DNA from: Siphonodentalium dalli
Taxonomy: Eukaryota > Mollusca > Scaphopoda > Gadilida > Siphonodentaliidae
Assembly (NCBI GenBank): GCA_032622095.1
Contig: CP136061.1
Coordinates: 136,859,587 to 136,923,586, forward strand
Reading direction: 5' to 3'
DNA length: 64,000 nucleotides
Part shown: positions 1-10,262 of the stretch, piece by piece
Position numbering within the stretch: position 1 is the stretch's first letter
Layout of the letters: every line of letters begins with the position of its first letter
Program-made: the position numbers and the translations under genes
Notes under the pieces: generated by a model
Seen by the model: the letters and a program-made list of their open reading frames with translations, nothing else
Told to the model about the DNA's origin: nothing
Database searches by the model: none

Positions 1-320
1 TTAACCATGCACGAGCCTTTTGGCGAGTGGTTAAAACCACAAAATCACGAGTTGTTACATTTGGTGATGATTGGAACTTGCTGGGAAGAGATATACCATC
101 TTTAATACATTTATATGCATTCGGTACCGTCATTATAATGAAATTGAACTCCATATATAAGTATCTCGTTTATTTATTGGTATATTTTGAGTCTCGGAAC
201 GTGGTAACGACAAGAGATAATAAGATTAATTTGAGGCTTGAAGATTCTGAGTGTTTAAAAATATGTTCAAATGTTTATTAATTCTTTGATGACTTGGAGC
301 TTCCTGATTTTTTGCCAAAA
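1..320. other. No recognisable feature
   Basis: AT-rich sequence. An 84-codon reading frame at 27-281 (+) resembles no family I know and has no supporting context, so I treat it as chance. No inverted or tandem repeat was seen until position 321. Confidence 0.5.
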
Positions 321-410
321 CCCTGTGCCATATTGCAATACATTATATGTTACATATGCGAGACTCCCTATGGGAGACTCGCAAAAATAAGAGACTGCAC
401 TGGCACATGG
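321..410. repeat. 90-bp foldback, relative of the 33.8 kb hairpin family
   Basis: Outer arms ccctgtgcca (321-330) and tggcacatgg (401-410) pair at 9 of 10 positions. An inner stem (358-382) pairs gcgag-ctccc with gggag-ctcgc around a TAT loop. The order of motifs (ctgtgcca, atatgcgag, ctcgca, ataagaga, tgca, tggcaca) matches each half of the much better preserved element at 33843-34073. I read it as a decayed copy of the same non-autonomous element. The family assignment is inference from shared motifs. Confidence 0.6.
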
Positions 411-867
411 TCTTTAATGCTGCATCAGCACAGATCCCGTCATCAAGGGTTAAGATGAGGCTAGAATGCTTCATATACAGATATAGATAATGGCCACATT
501 TTGAATCGTTCGGAATTTACGAACATCGTGATAGGTTACGTTTTGTGAAAAATGTAGATATAAACTGAGGCATCATGGAACATCTATAATCTAAATCATC
601 AATTCAGACTCAGCAGCAAAGCAGTGTTATTACAGACCAGTTGACCGCGAGCTTGGCATATCACTTGACCGGGAACGGCTAATCTCGACAATCGTTTCTA
701 GCCGTATATATAGTATTGAATTCGTCAATCAATGACCAACGTGATGTATCGATCATAACGTGTTGCCAGCCAAATAAGACGAAATTACCTCAAAGAGGAA
801 TTCATTCTCCCTGCCCTCAGATATACAAACGTGCGTCACTTGTTCACACGCTAATCGCTTGTGTGGG
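411..867. other. No recognisable feature
   Basis: No repeat or coding signal recognised. It precedes a direct duplication whose second copy starts 820 bp downstream. Confidence 0.4.
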
Positions 868-1160
868 TCACAATTAAATTTAGAGGATATCTGGGAATGG
901 AGGAAATTGGTAGCCAACTAATTTAGACAACCATGATCTTAATTTGCTGTATATAGAAAAGTATATATCTTAGCGATTAATAGTGCCAGACAAGGGCTCC
1001 TCGTTTTGGATACGGCGCGTGAACTAATTTATTAATTGAAAGAGTAGTGTAGCTATAATTGCGCTGATTCTATTAGTGGGAAGTCAGTTTGGCGTCAATT
1101 TGAAGCCAAGACACGAGGAAGTGGATTCGAAGCCCGATGACATCGGTATTGTTAAAGTGA
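868..1160 (+). repeat. Direct duplication, copy 1
   Basis: Shares a collinear series of blocks with 1690-2000: tcacaatta, tggaggaaattgg, aactaatttagacaacc, gtgccagacaaggg, cgcgtgaactaatt, gattctattagtggga, cagtttggcgtcaattt and atcggtattgttaa. Copies differ by substitutions and small indels, so the duplication is not recent. No coding potential is evident. Confidence 0.75.
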
Positions 1161-1689
1161 TGTGAAACACTCCGGTAAGGTGATCAAATAGAAATGGGGA
1201 ATAATCTTGTTCAAATTAGTTATTTTTACAAATATTATATCTAAATTTACAACACACACCGTCATTCTTATATATTAATTAAATGCAGTGACTGCCGATG
1301 GCGAAATCGTGTTCGTTAGTTTATCAAGATAGAAGCGTCCCGATTCGAGTAGTAAATATTTACAATTTTTCATAGTCCAGACACTGTTTTCTATGGAGTG
1401 GTATGGTCGATTTGTTTGAGATTTTCGGTGGTGTTAGTATAATGCTACATTCCTCCAGTTGGCGTTGCTCCTGAATACTAACTTATCAGTATCACGCACA
1501 CGAACAAGTACATAATATGTCTTTAAATGAGATCGTTACTCGTGGTGAGATTGCACATGGTATTATGTGGAGCATATCGGCGGAGTATGCAGTTCAACCA
1601 CAATTTGATACGACACACACACACCCAAATGTAATATTATAGGCTGTTGGTGCTTGACGGCCAAAGCTATAGGTTTTGAAATTTTGGAG

Positions 1690-2000
1690 TCACAATTAAG
1701 ATATAACTCAAATGGAGGAAATTGGATATAGTTAACTAATTTAGACAACCATGATCTTTATTTGTTCTATATAGAAAATATCTATCTTAGCTATTAATAT
1801 TGCCAGACAAGGACTCCTTGTTGTGGACACGACGCGCGTGAACTAATTCGTAATTGATAGAGTATATAATAGATATAATTGCGTTGATTCTATTAGTGGG
1901 AATATACATGTAAGTCAGTTTGGCGTCAATTTTAAGCCAAGACACGAGACAGTGGAATTGGACGTGGGCCCCGATGCATGATATCGGTATTGTTAATGAG
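1690..2000 (+). repeat. Direct duplication, copy 2
   Basis: Second copy of the block at 868-1160, same orientation. A 133-codon reading frame on the minus strand (1787-2188) runs across it. It is not kept open in copy 1 and is probably chance. A short piece of the same neighbourhood (aaagtgacgtgaaacactccg) recurs near 5379 and, with changes, near 1154. Confidence 0.7.
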
Positions 2001-2204
2001 TTCCTCTTTCTTGGCCAGCAAGCCTTCGAATAATTGCGAGGTTTATATTTATAAGTTCCCAACATGCACCTACAAACTATAACACTATGTCCGTGACGGG
2101 ACAGTGTATTATCCAGTAAGACACACATGCTCTGATTCCAATTCAAGTTTATGCGCGCAACATTCCACAACGGTTGCTTTAATACCATATTATATTAATT
2201 ATTT

Positions 2205-2440
2205 ATAACTAGCTGATGTACCCGACTTCGTCCGGGCTATTTAGTGAGTTCTTTGTGATCGCCTCCGTCTGGGCAGAATATACAGCGTCTGGACTTGTTT
2301 TGAAGAACATTGAAAAGTATCGGACCATAAAAAACTATTGTTCGACCGGTCCAGAAACATGCCTCTATCAGCGTATATGAGCGAAGTCAAGGTCAAGTAC
2401 ACGGTCGCACGTGTAACTGGACCCGCCCATATTGTTCCCG
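2205..2440 (+). mobile_element. Repeat with ctagc...cccgacttcgtccggg core
   Basis: The stretch 2209-2237 reads ctagc, then cccgacttcg-tccggg, a small hairpin core also present at 18223-18252 and, in a variant on the minus strand, at 63888-63920. A further piece near 2388 (gaagtcaaggtcaagt) resembles the gaaggtcaaggtca blocks of the 18.2 kb copy. Cores of this kind sit at the end of GACA/TA-microsatellite elements in many invertebrates (mini-me, pearl and Helentron-like or Penelope-like groups). I cannot decide which from sequence alone. Confidence 0.5.
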
Positions 2441-2465
2441 GGATCAAAGTAGGCCAACTAAGGAA

Positions 2466-2568
2466 ATTAATCGATTCTGATAACTCAGTGAACCGGCATT
2501 TCAAAAAATGTTGTTGTTGTTGGAATCTGATTATATTGGGACCATCGAATCGGATTGAGTACCTTTAA
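2466..2568 (-). mobile_element. Family A (TTAA) MITE, terminal fragment
   Basis: Contains attaatcgattctgat, the run of tgttgttgttgttgg and the terminal block ccatcgaatcggattg followed by gagtacctttaa, all shared with the family-A copies at 24366-24806 and 30776-31000. It ends in TTAA (2565-2568). Only one end is present, so it is truncated. Confidence 0.75.
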
Positions 2569-3252
2569 ACGCGTCCAGCACACGTGCTTATATATGGGGT
2601 TATTCCAGAATAAAATGAGTCCAATATGAACCTTTGTGGATATTTAGGTCCTATATGGACTTATTTGCACGAATATATGTTGCCCCAGGACACGGGGCGA
2701 TTAAGGCTGTCAATAGTTTATTTCTCATAAATCACACATCGTATGATATAAAGAAAGTACCTATTTAGACAGACCGACCCCTGGTTCACACTTAGCTAAA
2801 CACTCATTTAATCATTACATCGAAATTTGAAGAATAATTATCACATGTACACTCACAGAACATACAAAAGGTGGGGGATGGTCCAAATATAAACAATTGC
2901 ATGCGTCGGTCCTTGTGGACAAAATATCTATCGACTTCGAGTATAAACAGTAAAATAGCTATAACTTAATAGTATATATTAAATAATATGGATTAATATA
3001 TATATATATGTATATAACGCTGATCATTAGCATTCCCCATAGACGTGCGAAACATGACGTCGGCGTCGGCCGATATCCCAGACAGACCGGTCCACACATC
3101 CATGAACGGAATGTAAATATTCGAGTTAAATAGCCTGTATAGTTAAAATGCATATCGATACTTTCGGACCAGGGATGTCGGGTATTCTGGGTTACACCCA
3201 GGTCAGTGTGATTGCGCTCCGTACATATACCTACTCCTCAATTATCAATTAT
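2569..3252. other. No recognisable feature
   Basis: AT-rich. Contains a short TA run near 2996-3012. A 64-codon minus-strand reading frame (2959-3153) has no recognisable family. Confidence 0.4.
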
Positions 3253-3385
3253 CGACCGTGATTATTCTAAACCCCCCAACCGTAATAGTAATTTCTAATT
3301 CCGAGGGAATTCGTATTCTGACCGCTGTTATTCTAAACCTACCAACCCTAATAGTCAATTCTCACTCCAAGGAATTCGTATTCCC
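3253..3385 (+). repeat. Two-copy tandem repeat, 67-bp unit
   Basis: Unit starts at 3253 (cgaccgtgattattctaaac) and again at 3320 (gaccgctgttattctaaac). Both units end in a ggaattcgtattc block. Divergent copies. Confidence 0.75.
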
Positions 3386-4540
3386 AAGGAAATCCTGACA
3401 ATACCCACCATTCTCAGGGAATTATGGTATACTACCATGACAATGCAGGGTGGCGGTCCCAAATCAATAGGTATAGGGGTAATAACTTTAATAATCATCG
3501 TTGGATGTGAAGACCGTCAAATCAACTGACCAATATCGAATTTAACCCTGTTGTGATCAAAATGTCATGTTTCGGTTATCATTATTAACCAGCCTGACAT
3601 AGAAATAGAAGAAAACTATAGTCAGAAATGGTAGCGCCCTCAAGATCTTATTATAGGCATATACAAAATATATTGTAGCTTTAATGTAGTGATGGTGAAA
3701 ATATGTATATAGGTAAAACACAATACGTCACGTATGATATGTGTTCACAAAGGGCATATACGTTCCAATTTGTTGAAAGGTTCATCGCCAAACATGCAAA
3801 GGCATTTCCATTGATACACCAATAACCTACCACACACTCATTGCCAAAAAGTGACGAACGCCTTGACGATTGACACGTAATTATGTTGACTCGCTGCCAG
3901 CTCGCGGCAAATACACTAAACTGTTAGTTTATCGGTTCTCGTATACGACATTTGAATTTTTTTCGGCTGGCATGTATCTTCTTTGTTATTTGTTCTAATT
4001 TCTATTTAGATAGAGGTATGAATATAGTGCATGAAATAGCATGCAGAATAATAATCTGGCTAAAATTTTCGATCTTTATTACATGGTTCTCAAGTGTGCA
4101 AATACCGAGCACGTTTCTACTCACAATTAGTCCACTCAAGTACGCAATTACCGAGTACGTTTTTAATCACATTTACTCCATCACCTCCTACGACAGGGCC
4201 AGGTATGCTTGCCAATATATACACACTAAGAGGGTGTATATAGTGATCTATTTCAAAATTCGTTGTCGTCTCAGGCCCGTTTTATACGTCGAGTCATACA
4301 CGGGTGGATCCGGCCTAATCAGTGTGAAAATGACAAGTCCAAGATAGCGGTACTCGAGCACGACCTATAAAACCAACTGGCTCGTCAGTATTTATCTGGC
4401 ACGACCGACGTGCTACACGTCGGGTGACGACGTGCTATATATATATATACATACCGTATGTGGCTCGACTATGGAATCCATATAAAACAGAGACGTGCTG
4501 ACTCTTGGCCGCAACGTTGTCAGTAAACAGTGAAGGCGAT
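3386..4540. other. No recognised feature; 131-codon reading frame inside
   Basis: Nothing repeated was recognised here. A plus-strand reading frame of 131 codons (3952-4347) has a hydrophobic start and a second hydrophobic stretch, but AT-rich DNA gives such strings by chance. I see no domain, no upstream promoter sign and no splice-supported extension. A TA microsatellite lies near 4435-4450. Confidence 0.4.
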
Positions 4541-4704
4541 GGCAAATAATTATCGATGGTGAAAAATAATATATTTTAAAAATCGGTATTTATTATTTAT
4601 CTGAGCTTTGGTAGGTGGGTTCCTCGACTCGAATGAATTATTTTTGACCCCCGAATCCAAATAAATAGTAATCGAGGGGCGCTTAATCGGATTATGCACC
4701 TTAA
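4541..4704 (+). mobile_element. Family A (TTAA) MITE, right-half fragment
   Basis: Carries attatcgatggt, gaaaaataata, ctgagctttgg, gggttcctcgactcga, gacccccgaa and aatagtaatcgagg, in the order found in the right half of the complete copy at 9808-10262. It ends ...cggattatgcaccTTAA at 4704. The left half is missing. Confidence 0.8.
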
Positions 4705-5261
4705 TATATATATATTTCGGTGGCATATATATGGAGTCCATATAAAAATAGTTCGCGTGTACGCCGATCTATTATTATCACCGGCACCGGACTGGAATGC
4801 GAAACAAGCGGATATAATTTGGAGGCTCGAAGCCGCCATGTAGCTTTAACAAGTTCTAACCACAACACGCCATTTACCTAGAACTAATTTGTTGGGGTGA
4901 TTTCTGCGATCGCACTCTTCGAACTTTTGATGGGATGAAATAAATCAATTCCACCTAGGTATTTCATTTCTATTTCATCATCCGCTTCTGATGTGAATGC
5001 GGAGATACAAAGGGATATGAATTGTTAATAATTTCAGTATGACGGATGGTCACCAGAGGGCTATAGCGGGGCCGAACGAAAAGTAATCGAGATAAAGGGA
5101 ATCGGCCTGGGAATTAACAAACGTGCATTATGTCCCCGAATGGTGGACTACGCAGCTTGAGTTGAATGAAATTTTCATGTGACACGAATTGTAATCGAAT
5201 GTTTCAGCAGCAGGGACAACAGGGATTAGTGACCCAAGCAAATTCTAATTAAAATTTCGAT

Positions 5262-5722
5262 GAATCAGAATTGAATGCCTATTGCCATGCTTCAATATCT
5301 CATTTTGAATGGGAGTATATACGGCAATCATAATTCATATATGATCTCAGAATAAACCTTTGTAATGAAGACAATTAAAGTGACGTGAAACACTCCGCTG
5401 GGGTTTGATCCGCGACCAAATCTAATATTTGTATACAAATGTAGTTATTTTCACATATAGTATATACACATTGGCAATATATATGCATCGTACCTATTAT
5501 ATAGAGATTATTTGTAAAGGGACTGGGGGCATTCGAAGTGAGTTCGTACAAAATAACACAAGTCTGTAAAACAACTATCATCAACAAGTACATGTAACAT
5601 ATATCGATGAATCAGAATGTATTGCCTAATGCCATGCGTCAATGCCTCCTTTTGAATGAGAGTATATGTGTCAATCATAATTCATATATATATATAGATA
5701 TAGATATATGATCTCAAAATAA
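5262..5722 (+). repeat. Pair of about 90-bp direct repeats
   Basis: Positions 5262-5352 and 5605-5722 share cgatgaatcagaat, gcctattgccatgc-like, ttttgaatg.gagtatat and caatcataattcatata. A TA/GATA microsatellite has expanded in the second copy. The stretch between them (5505-5590) is a separate dispersed repeat. Confidence 0.7.
5505..5595 (+). repeat. Dispersed repeat shared with 10258-10345
   Basis: The two places share taaagggact, ggggcattcgaagtg, aaataacaca, and tcatcaaca followed by atgta. The second copy lies directly against the right TTAA of a family-A MITE. It may therefore be a host sequence that moved with, or was targeted by, that element. Confidence 0.65.
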
Positions 5723-5774
5723 TCATATCTTATAAGATTTATGTTATTTATCGATTTCGTTCTTAATTTCATTA

Positions 5775-6127
5775 TTAAAGGTACGGATGGTCTTCGCATT
5801 GGGTATTGCTGCTAAAATATCCACTTCCCTTAAAACCGCCATAAGCAGAAAGAATATTAAAATATAGACATATTTTCTTCTTATACCAATCATTAATATC
5901 ACGTAAATAGTATGTTATTGTCAAGTTTATGTTTTCTTGTGTAAACAAAAGCCAAAAATGTTACAAAAGCGTATAAACTTGACAATAACATACTATTTAC
6001 ACAATATTTATGATTGTAATAAGAATAAAATATGTCTATATTTTAATATTCTTCCTGTTTATGGCAGTTTTAACTGGTGTGAATATTTTAACATCATACC
6101 CACTGCGAAGGCCATCCGTGCCTTTAA
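5775..6127. mobile_element. Family B (TTAA) foldback MITE, full-length hairpin
   Basis: TTAA at 5775-5778 and at 6124-6127 bound a 353-bp near-palindrome. Left end aggtacggatggtcttcg, right end gcgaaggccatccgtgcct. Inner blocks also pair: aatattaaaatatagac with gtctatattttaatatt, and aatagtatgttattgtc with gacaataacatactatt. The fold centre is near 5945. There is no coding capacity. TTAA flanks are the mark of piggyBac-type insertion, but the ends start AGG rather than CCC, so the superfamily is open. It shares its right TTAA with the next element. Confidence 0.85.
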
Positions 6128-6625
6128 AGGCACGTGAGGCCTTAGTTGTCGAAAATATTCATATTTGTTCCAATCACCGTAAACAGAAAAACATTAAAAC
6201 GCATACAGTTTCGTTCATATATACCATGACCATCTCGTAAACAGCATGTTATCATAAAGATTTACTATATTTTACCTAAGCAAGAGCCTGATTGTGTTAC
6301 AGAATACAACACAATGCTGCTGGCTAATCACACACAAATGGCATAAACGCTCTTTATTCGTTCCATATCAGGAATTCACCCACAAAGAACGCTCTTTATG
6401 TTTACCATCATAATATAAACAAACACCAGAAAAGTAACTTTTTATGCTTTTGTTTACATAACAATGGTCACAAATATGACAATAACATACTGTTTATGCG
6501 ATATTTCTTATTTGTATACGGACAAAGTCTGTCTACATTTTGATGTTCTTTCTGTTTGTGGCGGTTTTTGACGGGTGGAAATATTTTCACAGGATACCCA
6601 CCGCCAAGGCCAACCGTACCTTTAA
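6124..6625 (+). mobile_element. Family B (TTAA) element, 502 bp, copy 1
   Basis: Begins TTAAAGGCACGTGAGG and ends GGCCAACCGTACCTTTAA. The ends are diverged inverted repeats: each holds a tttctgttt..ggcgg-like and a gaaatattttc-like block in opposite orientation. A second copy of the same length lies at 39421-39922, with about ten substitutions between them by eye, so they are only modestly diverged. The central part carries the paired AACGCTCTTTATT motif. It has no reading frame of note and is non-autonomous. Confidence 0.9.
6346..6400 (+). other. Paired 13-bp motif, 42-bp spacing
   Basis: AACGCTCTTTATT at 6346-6358 and AACGCTCTTTATG at 6388-6400, same strand, starts 42 bp apart. The spacer holds catatcaggaattcac, also found between the pairs at 33231 and 39643. 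Function unknown. Confidence 0.85.
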
Positions 6626-7350
6626 TAACTAATGACGAGATTTTGGCTATTGAATGCTTTAGGGAATGTTTATTTGGGATTTTTTAGTATCGAATGAAGG
6701 ATTTAAATAATTGCATTTATGCCCAGTTCATATGTCATAGTTCAGGGCCTGTTTCATGAAGCAATGTCATAAGATTATCTTTCAAGAACGCGTTTCACAA
6801 AACATCATACCCACTGCGAAAAACAGTGGTAGTAATTTAAGTTCGCGCGCTTTTAGACTGGCTCTCGACAATTTATTACAGCTATGCACAGAAAATGTTG
6901 GTTCTGTGTGTGTTATATGCCTAGGTACAGTGTCTGGTGACAGATACTAGGGCGTGTCTAAGAATAATTATGATATTTTAATGCAAGGGCGATAATCAGT
7001 ATAATGACTGGTGCATACTTAACTGCACGATCGCGCTTTTTAACTGTGTTTTCGCGTCATACCCCATCCACACATAGCTGCATGCTTCCAATGCCTATTT
7101 ATACAAACGTATCGAGCTCAAATATATTATTTCAGTTATTAAAGGGACTTATACATCCTAACTCAGAATGTGAACCTTCACACATATAACATGCCATTAA
7201 GGCGACGCGAGACATATGTTCGCTCCTTTCAATGCTGATATTAGGTTATAATACATTATACGTCTTTGAAGCATCTATAATACCAGGAAACCGAATATGT
7301 CGCCACGACGGCATACACATACAATACACCACAATGGAAGCACTGAGATA

Positions 7351-7407
7351 AACGCTCTTTATTGATTGCCAACATTCATGGAATACTAACACAAAACGCT
7401 CTTTATT
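7351..7407 (+). other. Paired 13-bp motif, 44-bp spacing
   Basis: Two exact copies of AACGCTCTTTATT at 7351-7363 and 7395-7407. The spacer differs from the other pairs. This pair is not inside a recognisable family-B element. Confidence 0.85.
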
Positions 7408-7644
7408 TATATTGCTATAATGTGAATAGGACTTCATATCGTGCTCCAAATAGACTTATTTCCAATCTGAGACATACTTGTAGAAGCCATATATAAATGA
7501 TGTTAGTGCCATTTGCTCTGGTTCTGTTGACAAATGTGCTAAACGCCTGTTATAATTAGCAAACTGCGTATGAACTTCGAAAGTACGTTACGTTGAACGA
7601 CATTCTACATATATGTTTTAATAAAAACCAAATCAACGACTTCT

Positions 7645-7657
7645 AATAAAGAGCGTT
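7645..7657 (-). other. Single copy of the 13-bp motif
   Basis: Exact AATAAAGAGCGTT, the reverse complement of the motif. It is followed by aacaacacgtgaac. A similar taacacgtgaac lies inside the pair at 52830. Confidence 0.75.
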
Positions 7658-7683
7658 TATAATTAACAACACGTGAACAGACG

Positions 7684-7792
7684 GCCGGTTCACAGGCCCC
7701 TGGGGAAAATTACTAAATACCAATATAGACTATACCACTGGTATAGTCTATATTGGTATTTTAGTAATTCCCCCACGGGTCTGTGGGCCAGT
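7684..7792. repeat. About 109-bp palindrome
   Basis: Centre at about 7738. The inner arms taccaatatagactatac and gtatagtctatattggta are perfect. The outer arms (ggttcacaggcccctgggg against cccccacgggtctgtggg) pair less well. It lies just upstream of the LINE remnant and probably represents a separate foldback insertion. Confidence 0.85.
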
Positions 7793-7807
7793 TCGCAGTG
7801 ATATTAT

Positions 7808-8440
7808 ATGTTCTTTCGCGGATCCCGGTGTGCCCGCGCGGTCCGTATACTATATACATGCTATATATCTTTTTATTATGAAAACTACATCTCAGCCCAT
7901 TCAAATTGTACTTGTGGTAATTCATGTGAAGACGCAAACCATTTTTTCTTCAGTTGTCCTCTGTACGCAGTAGCGCGAAATCGGATGTGGGCTCGTATGG
8001 ATGAACTTAACGTGACTATTGTCTCCGAAAAAGATCTCCTGTTTGGTGTACAACACTACAACGGAAAGCTAAATGCGCGCCTGTTTGAGACAGTACAATC
8101 ATTTATCTCATCTACAGACCGTTTCTCTTAATCTCTTAATCTAATAATTATCAGAATTTTCTCGTTATAGTTTCCCTTACCCCAATTCTGCGAGACCACA
8201 GCCACTCCAACAGCCACACTTAAACATTAACTTCTACAATACACCTGAATTAAAACCATCTCCGATATTTGAATTTATTAGCAATTGAATGCCAGGGGAG
8301 AGGAGCTCCGATAAGTTCGGCAACTTGTGCTCCGATCCTCTGTGCCCACACTCATACCATTATTGTTATATTTAATCTGTGTAATATATATTGTATATAG
8401 TGGGTCACAATAAATATGTTCAAATCAAATCATCTTTTTA
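7808..8440 (+). pseudogene. 5'-truncated non-LTR retrotransposon (LINE) 3' end
   Basis: A 107-codon open frame (7808-8131) keeps the C-terminal zinc-knuckle-like motif found after the reverse transcriptase in many LINEs. The cysteines are at residues 34, 36 and 50 with histidine 45 (C-x-C, then H-x4-C), within the string HFFFSCPLY, followed by a basic helix. Downstream lies a plausible 3' UTR with an AATAAA at 8409-8414 and a short repeated tail (caaatcaaatc). Everything upstream (endonuclease and reverse transcriptase) is absent. This is the usual result of incomplete reverse transcription. The first 25 or so codons are probably not part of the element. The clade was not determined; I-, Jockey- or CR1-like are all possible. 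Confidence 0.7.
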
Positions 8441-9417
8441 TTTCATAGTTAATAGATTATGATAATATACATAATCATAATAAAATAACACATATTAGGT
8501 ATTATTATCTTGTTGATATATATACGGGGTACATATACAATACATTTTTACAATCAAATTATAACATAATAATATAGAAAGGCAAGTAAATAATAATAAT
8601 AATAATAGCTGACATAAGCATTTATAAAAAAAACTGAGTATAAATCATTCACTATTATCCTCGATGTGAAAATGTTCGGACTAATTGTCTCAACATGATT
8701 ATTGTCTACAGTGCGATTGGGTGATTTGAATCGCAAATGATGTTCAACTCTATGTAAATATATTCTTTTTGTTACAGCAATTAGAAATGTATATATAGTC
8801 CGGTCTTGGCGGTTTACAGTTAGTAGCGGACACCCCGCTAATCTTGCAACCACTGGCCACGTCACTGCTATAGCTTACCAGTTGGTTATTAATTACTACC
8901 ATTTCTGAAACACCCCTCAGAGCTAGCAAGGTGTTATTCAGTTAAATGTGTTTATAATAATATATACATGAACTAGATCCCATCCACATTTCGGACCAAC
9001 TGCGGATCACAACGTAGGTCTTAACTTTAAGATTATCTTATGACACCTCACACCAGTCTTAAAGTTAAGACCAAAGTTAAGACCATCTTAGGTTAAGACT
9101 TTGTTCGTGAAACGCACTTATGACTGAAGTTTGAACTTATGACATCTTAAGTCCCAACTATGTCATAAGTTGCCTTCATGAAACAGGGCCCTGATATGGT
9201 ACAACTTATTTGATCAGATCATTTAGCAGAATACATCGATAGAGTGTATGAGTTGTCGAGACAATGGTTGGTCACGTTTAATGCAACCGAAACCAAGTCG
9301 TTTGTTTTTCGGCTAACACCCAACAACAATAGCCTAGACTTGAAACTAGACGAATATCTCATATAACAAGTCACCATGTAGTCATAAACATATTTTGTGG
9401 TCTCATTCAATCGCTTA

Positions 9418-9807
9418 GGGTAAGCTCACACACTGGCAAGTTTGCACGGTATGTATTGCAGGCATTTCGTGCCAGATGGCACCAGAATATAAACGGCAAC
9501 ATGCATAATTATACAATACATCTTTAAATCAAAGCTAACGTCATGGGAAGTAACATTTATGTAGTTCCACATGTAAGGGTGCTATTGACAATTGCCTTCA
9601 AATAGCTGTCTGATTGGGTCTGGCATGCTATTTACAGACACATTTCGGTAGCAATGTTACAGGTGGAACTACAGATATAGTACTTCTCACGTAATTTAGC
9701 TGTGGTACAAATGTCGGTTTCGGTTTATATTCTGGCACCATATCGTTTTCTAAGACGAAATGCCTACAAAACATACCGTGCAAATTTGTGAGTGCATGAA
9801 CGTACAC
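9418..9807. mobile_element. PIF/Harbinger-type MITE with TTA duplication, copy 1
   Basis: 390-bp foldback flanked by TTA at 9415-9417 and 9808-9810. Left end GGGTAAGCTCACACACTGG, right end with gtgcatgaacgtacac. Inner arms pair throughout: caagtttgcacggtatg with cataccgtgcaaatttg, and ggcaccagaatataaac with gtttatattctggcacc. A 3-bp TWA target duplication with GGG ends is the PIF/Harbinger mark. A second member is at 15543-15957. It has no coding capacity. Confidence 0.85.
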
Positions 9808-10262
9808 TTAAAGGTACTCAATCCGATCAGACGGTCCCCATACCATCAAGATACAACAATAACAACATTTCTTCAAAATACGCTTTAGTTATCAGAATCG
9901 ATTTATTGCAACAAAATAATGCTAACCACTGCAACTATGGTATCAAATTTCCCAAAACGTGTTATTTATCAACATTTTGTTCAACAAAATATGGCCGTAA
10001 AGTATCACGAAATCTGACCGTATTACCACTTGATTTTAGTGTTATCCATCTTCATCCGCACTTTTGTCCGAGACCCTCCTTTTGACCACGTGTTATTGGG
10101 CCACATATTATTACACATCTCGAGAAATAACAAACTTCAAAAATCGACATCTAATCACTTTGATTTGATGGATGGGTTCCTCGACTCGAATCAAATATTG
10201 TTTACATCCGAAGCCAAAGAAATAGTAATTTAGGAGCGTCTGATCGGATTGAGTACATTTAA
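9808..10262 (+). mobile_element. Family A (TTAA) MITE, complete copy
   Basis: 455 bp from TTAA (9808-9811) to TTAA (10259-10262). Ends TTAAAGGTACTCAATCCGAT and ATCGGATTGAGTACATTTAA are inverted repeats that extend to about 30 bp (gatcagacggtcc against gagcgtctgatc). Best reference copy in the window. Others are at 24366-24806 (reverse) and 49673-50099. Fragments are at 2466, 4541 and 30776-31446. Reading frames of 60-120 codons inside it are not conserved between copies. Confidence 0.9.

Larger units (their letters stand above)
6743..9193. mobile_element. 2.45-kb composite with CAGGGCC terminal inverted repeats
   Basis: Left end CAGGGCCTGTTTCATGAAG, right end CTTCATGAAACAGGGCCCTG: about 20 bp of inverted repeat with one indel. 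Matching gtcataag / cttatgac blocks extend inward. The right end (8997-9170) also folds on itself through repeated cttaactttaag / cttaaagttaagac blocks. I see no clear target-site duplication, so this could be one element or two related MITE ends around unrelated DNA. The interior holds a paired motif, a palindrome and a LINE remnant. The stretch 8441-8990 has nothing recognisable beyond an ATA/TAA-rich run. Confidence 0.55.

Noticed and set aside
1787-2188. 133-codon minus frame
   Set aside because: It runs across one copy of a direct duplication and is not open in the other copy.
3952-4347. 131-codon frame considered as a gene
   Set aside because: No domain, no repeat-independent support, hydrophobic AT-driven composition, and no splice or promoter evidence.
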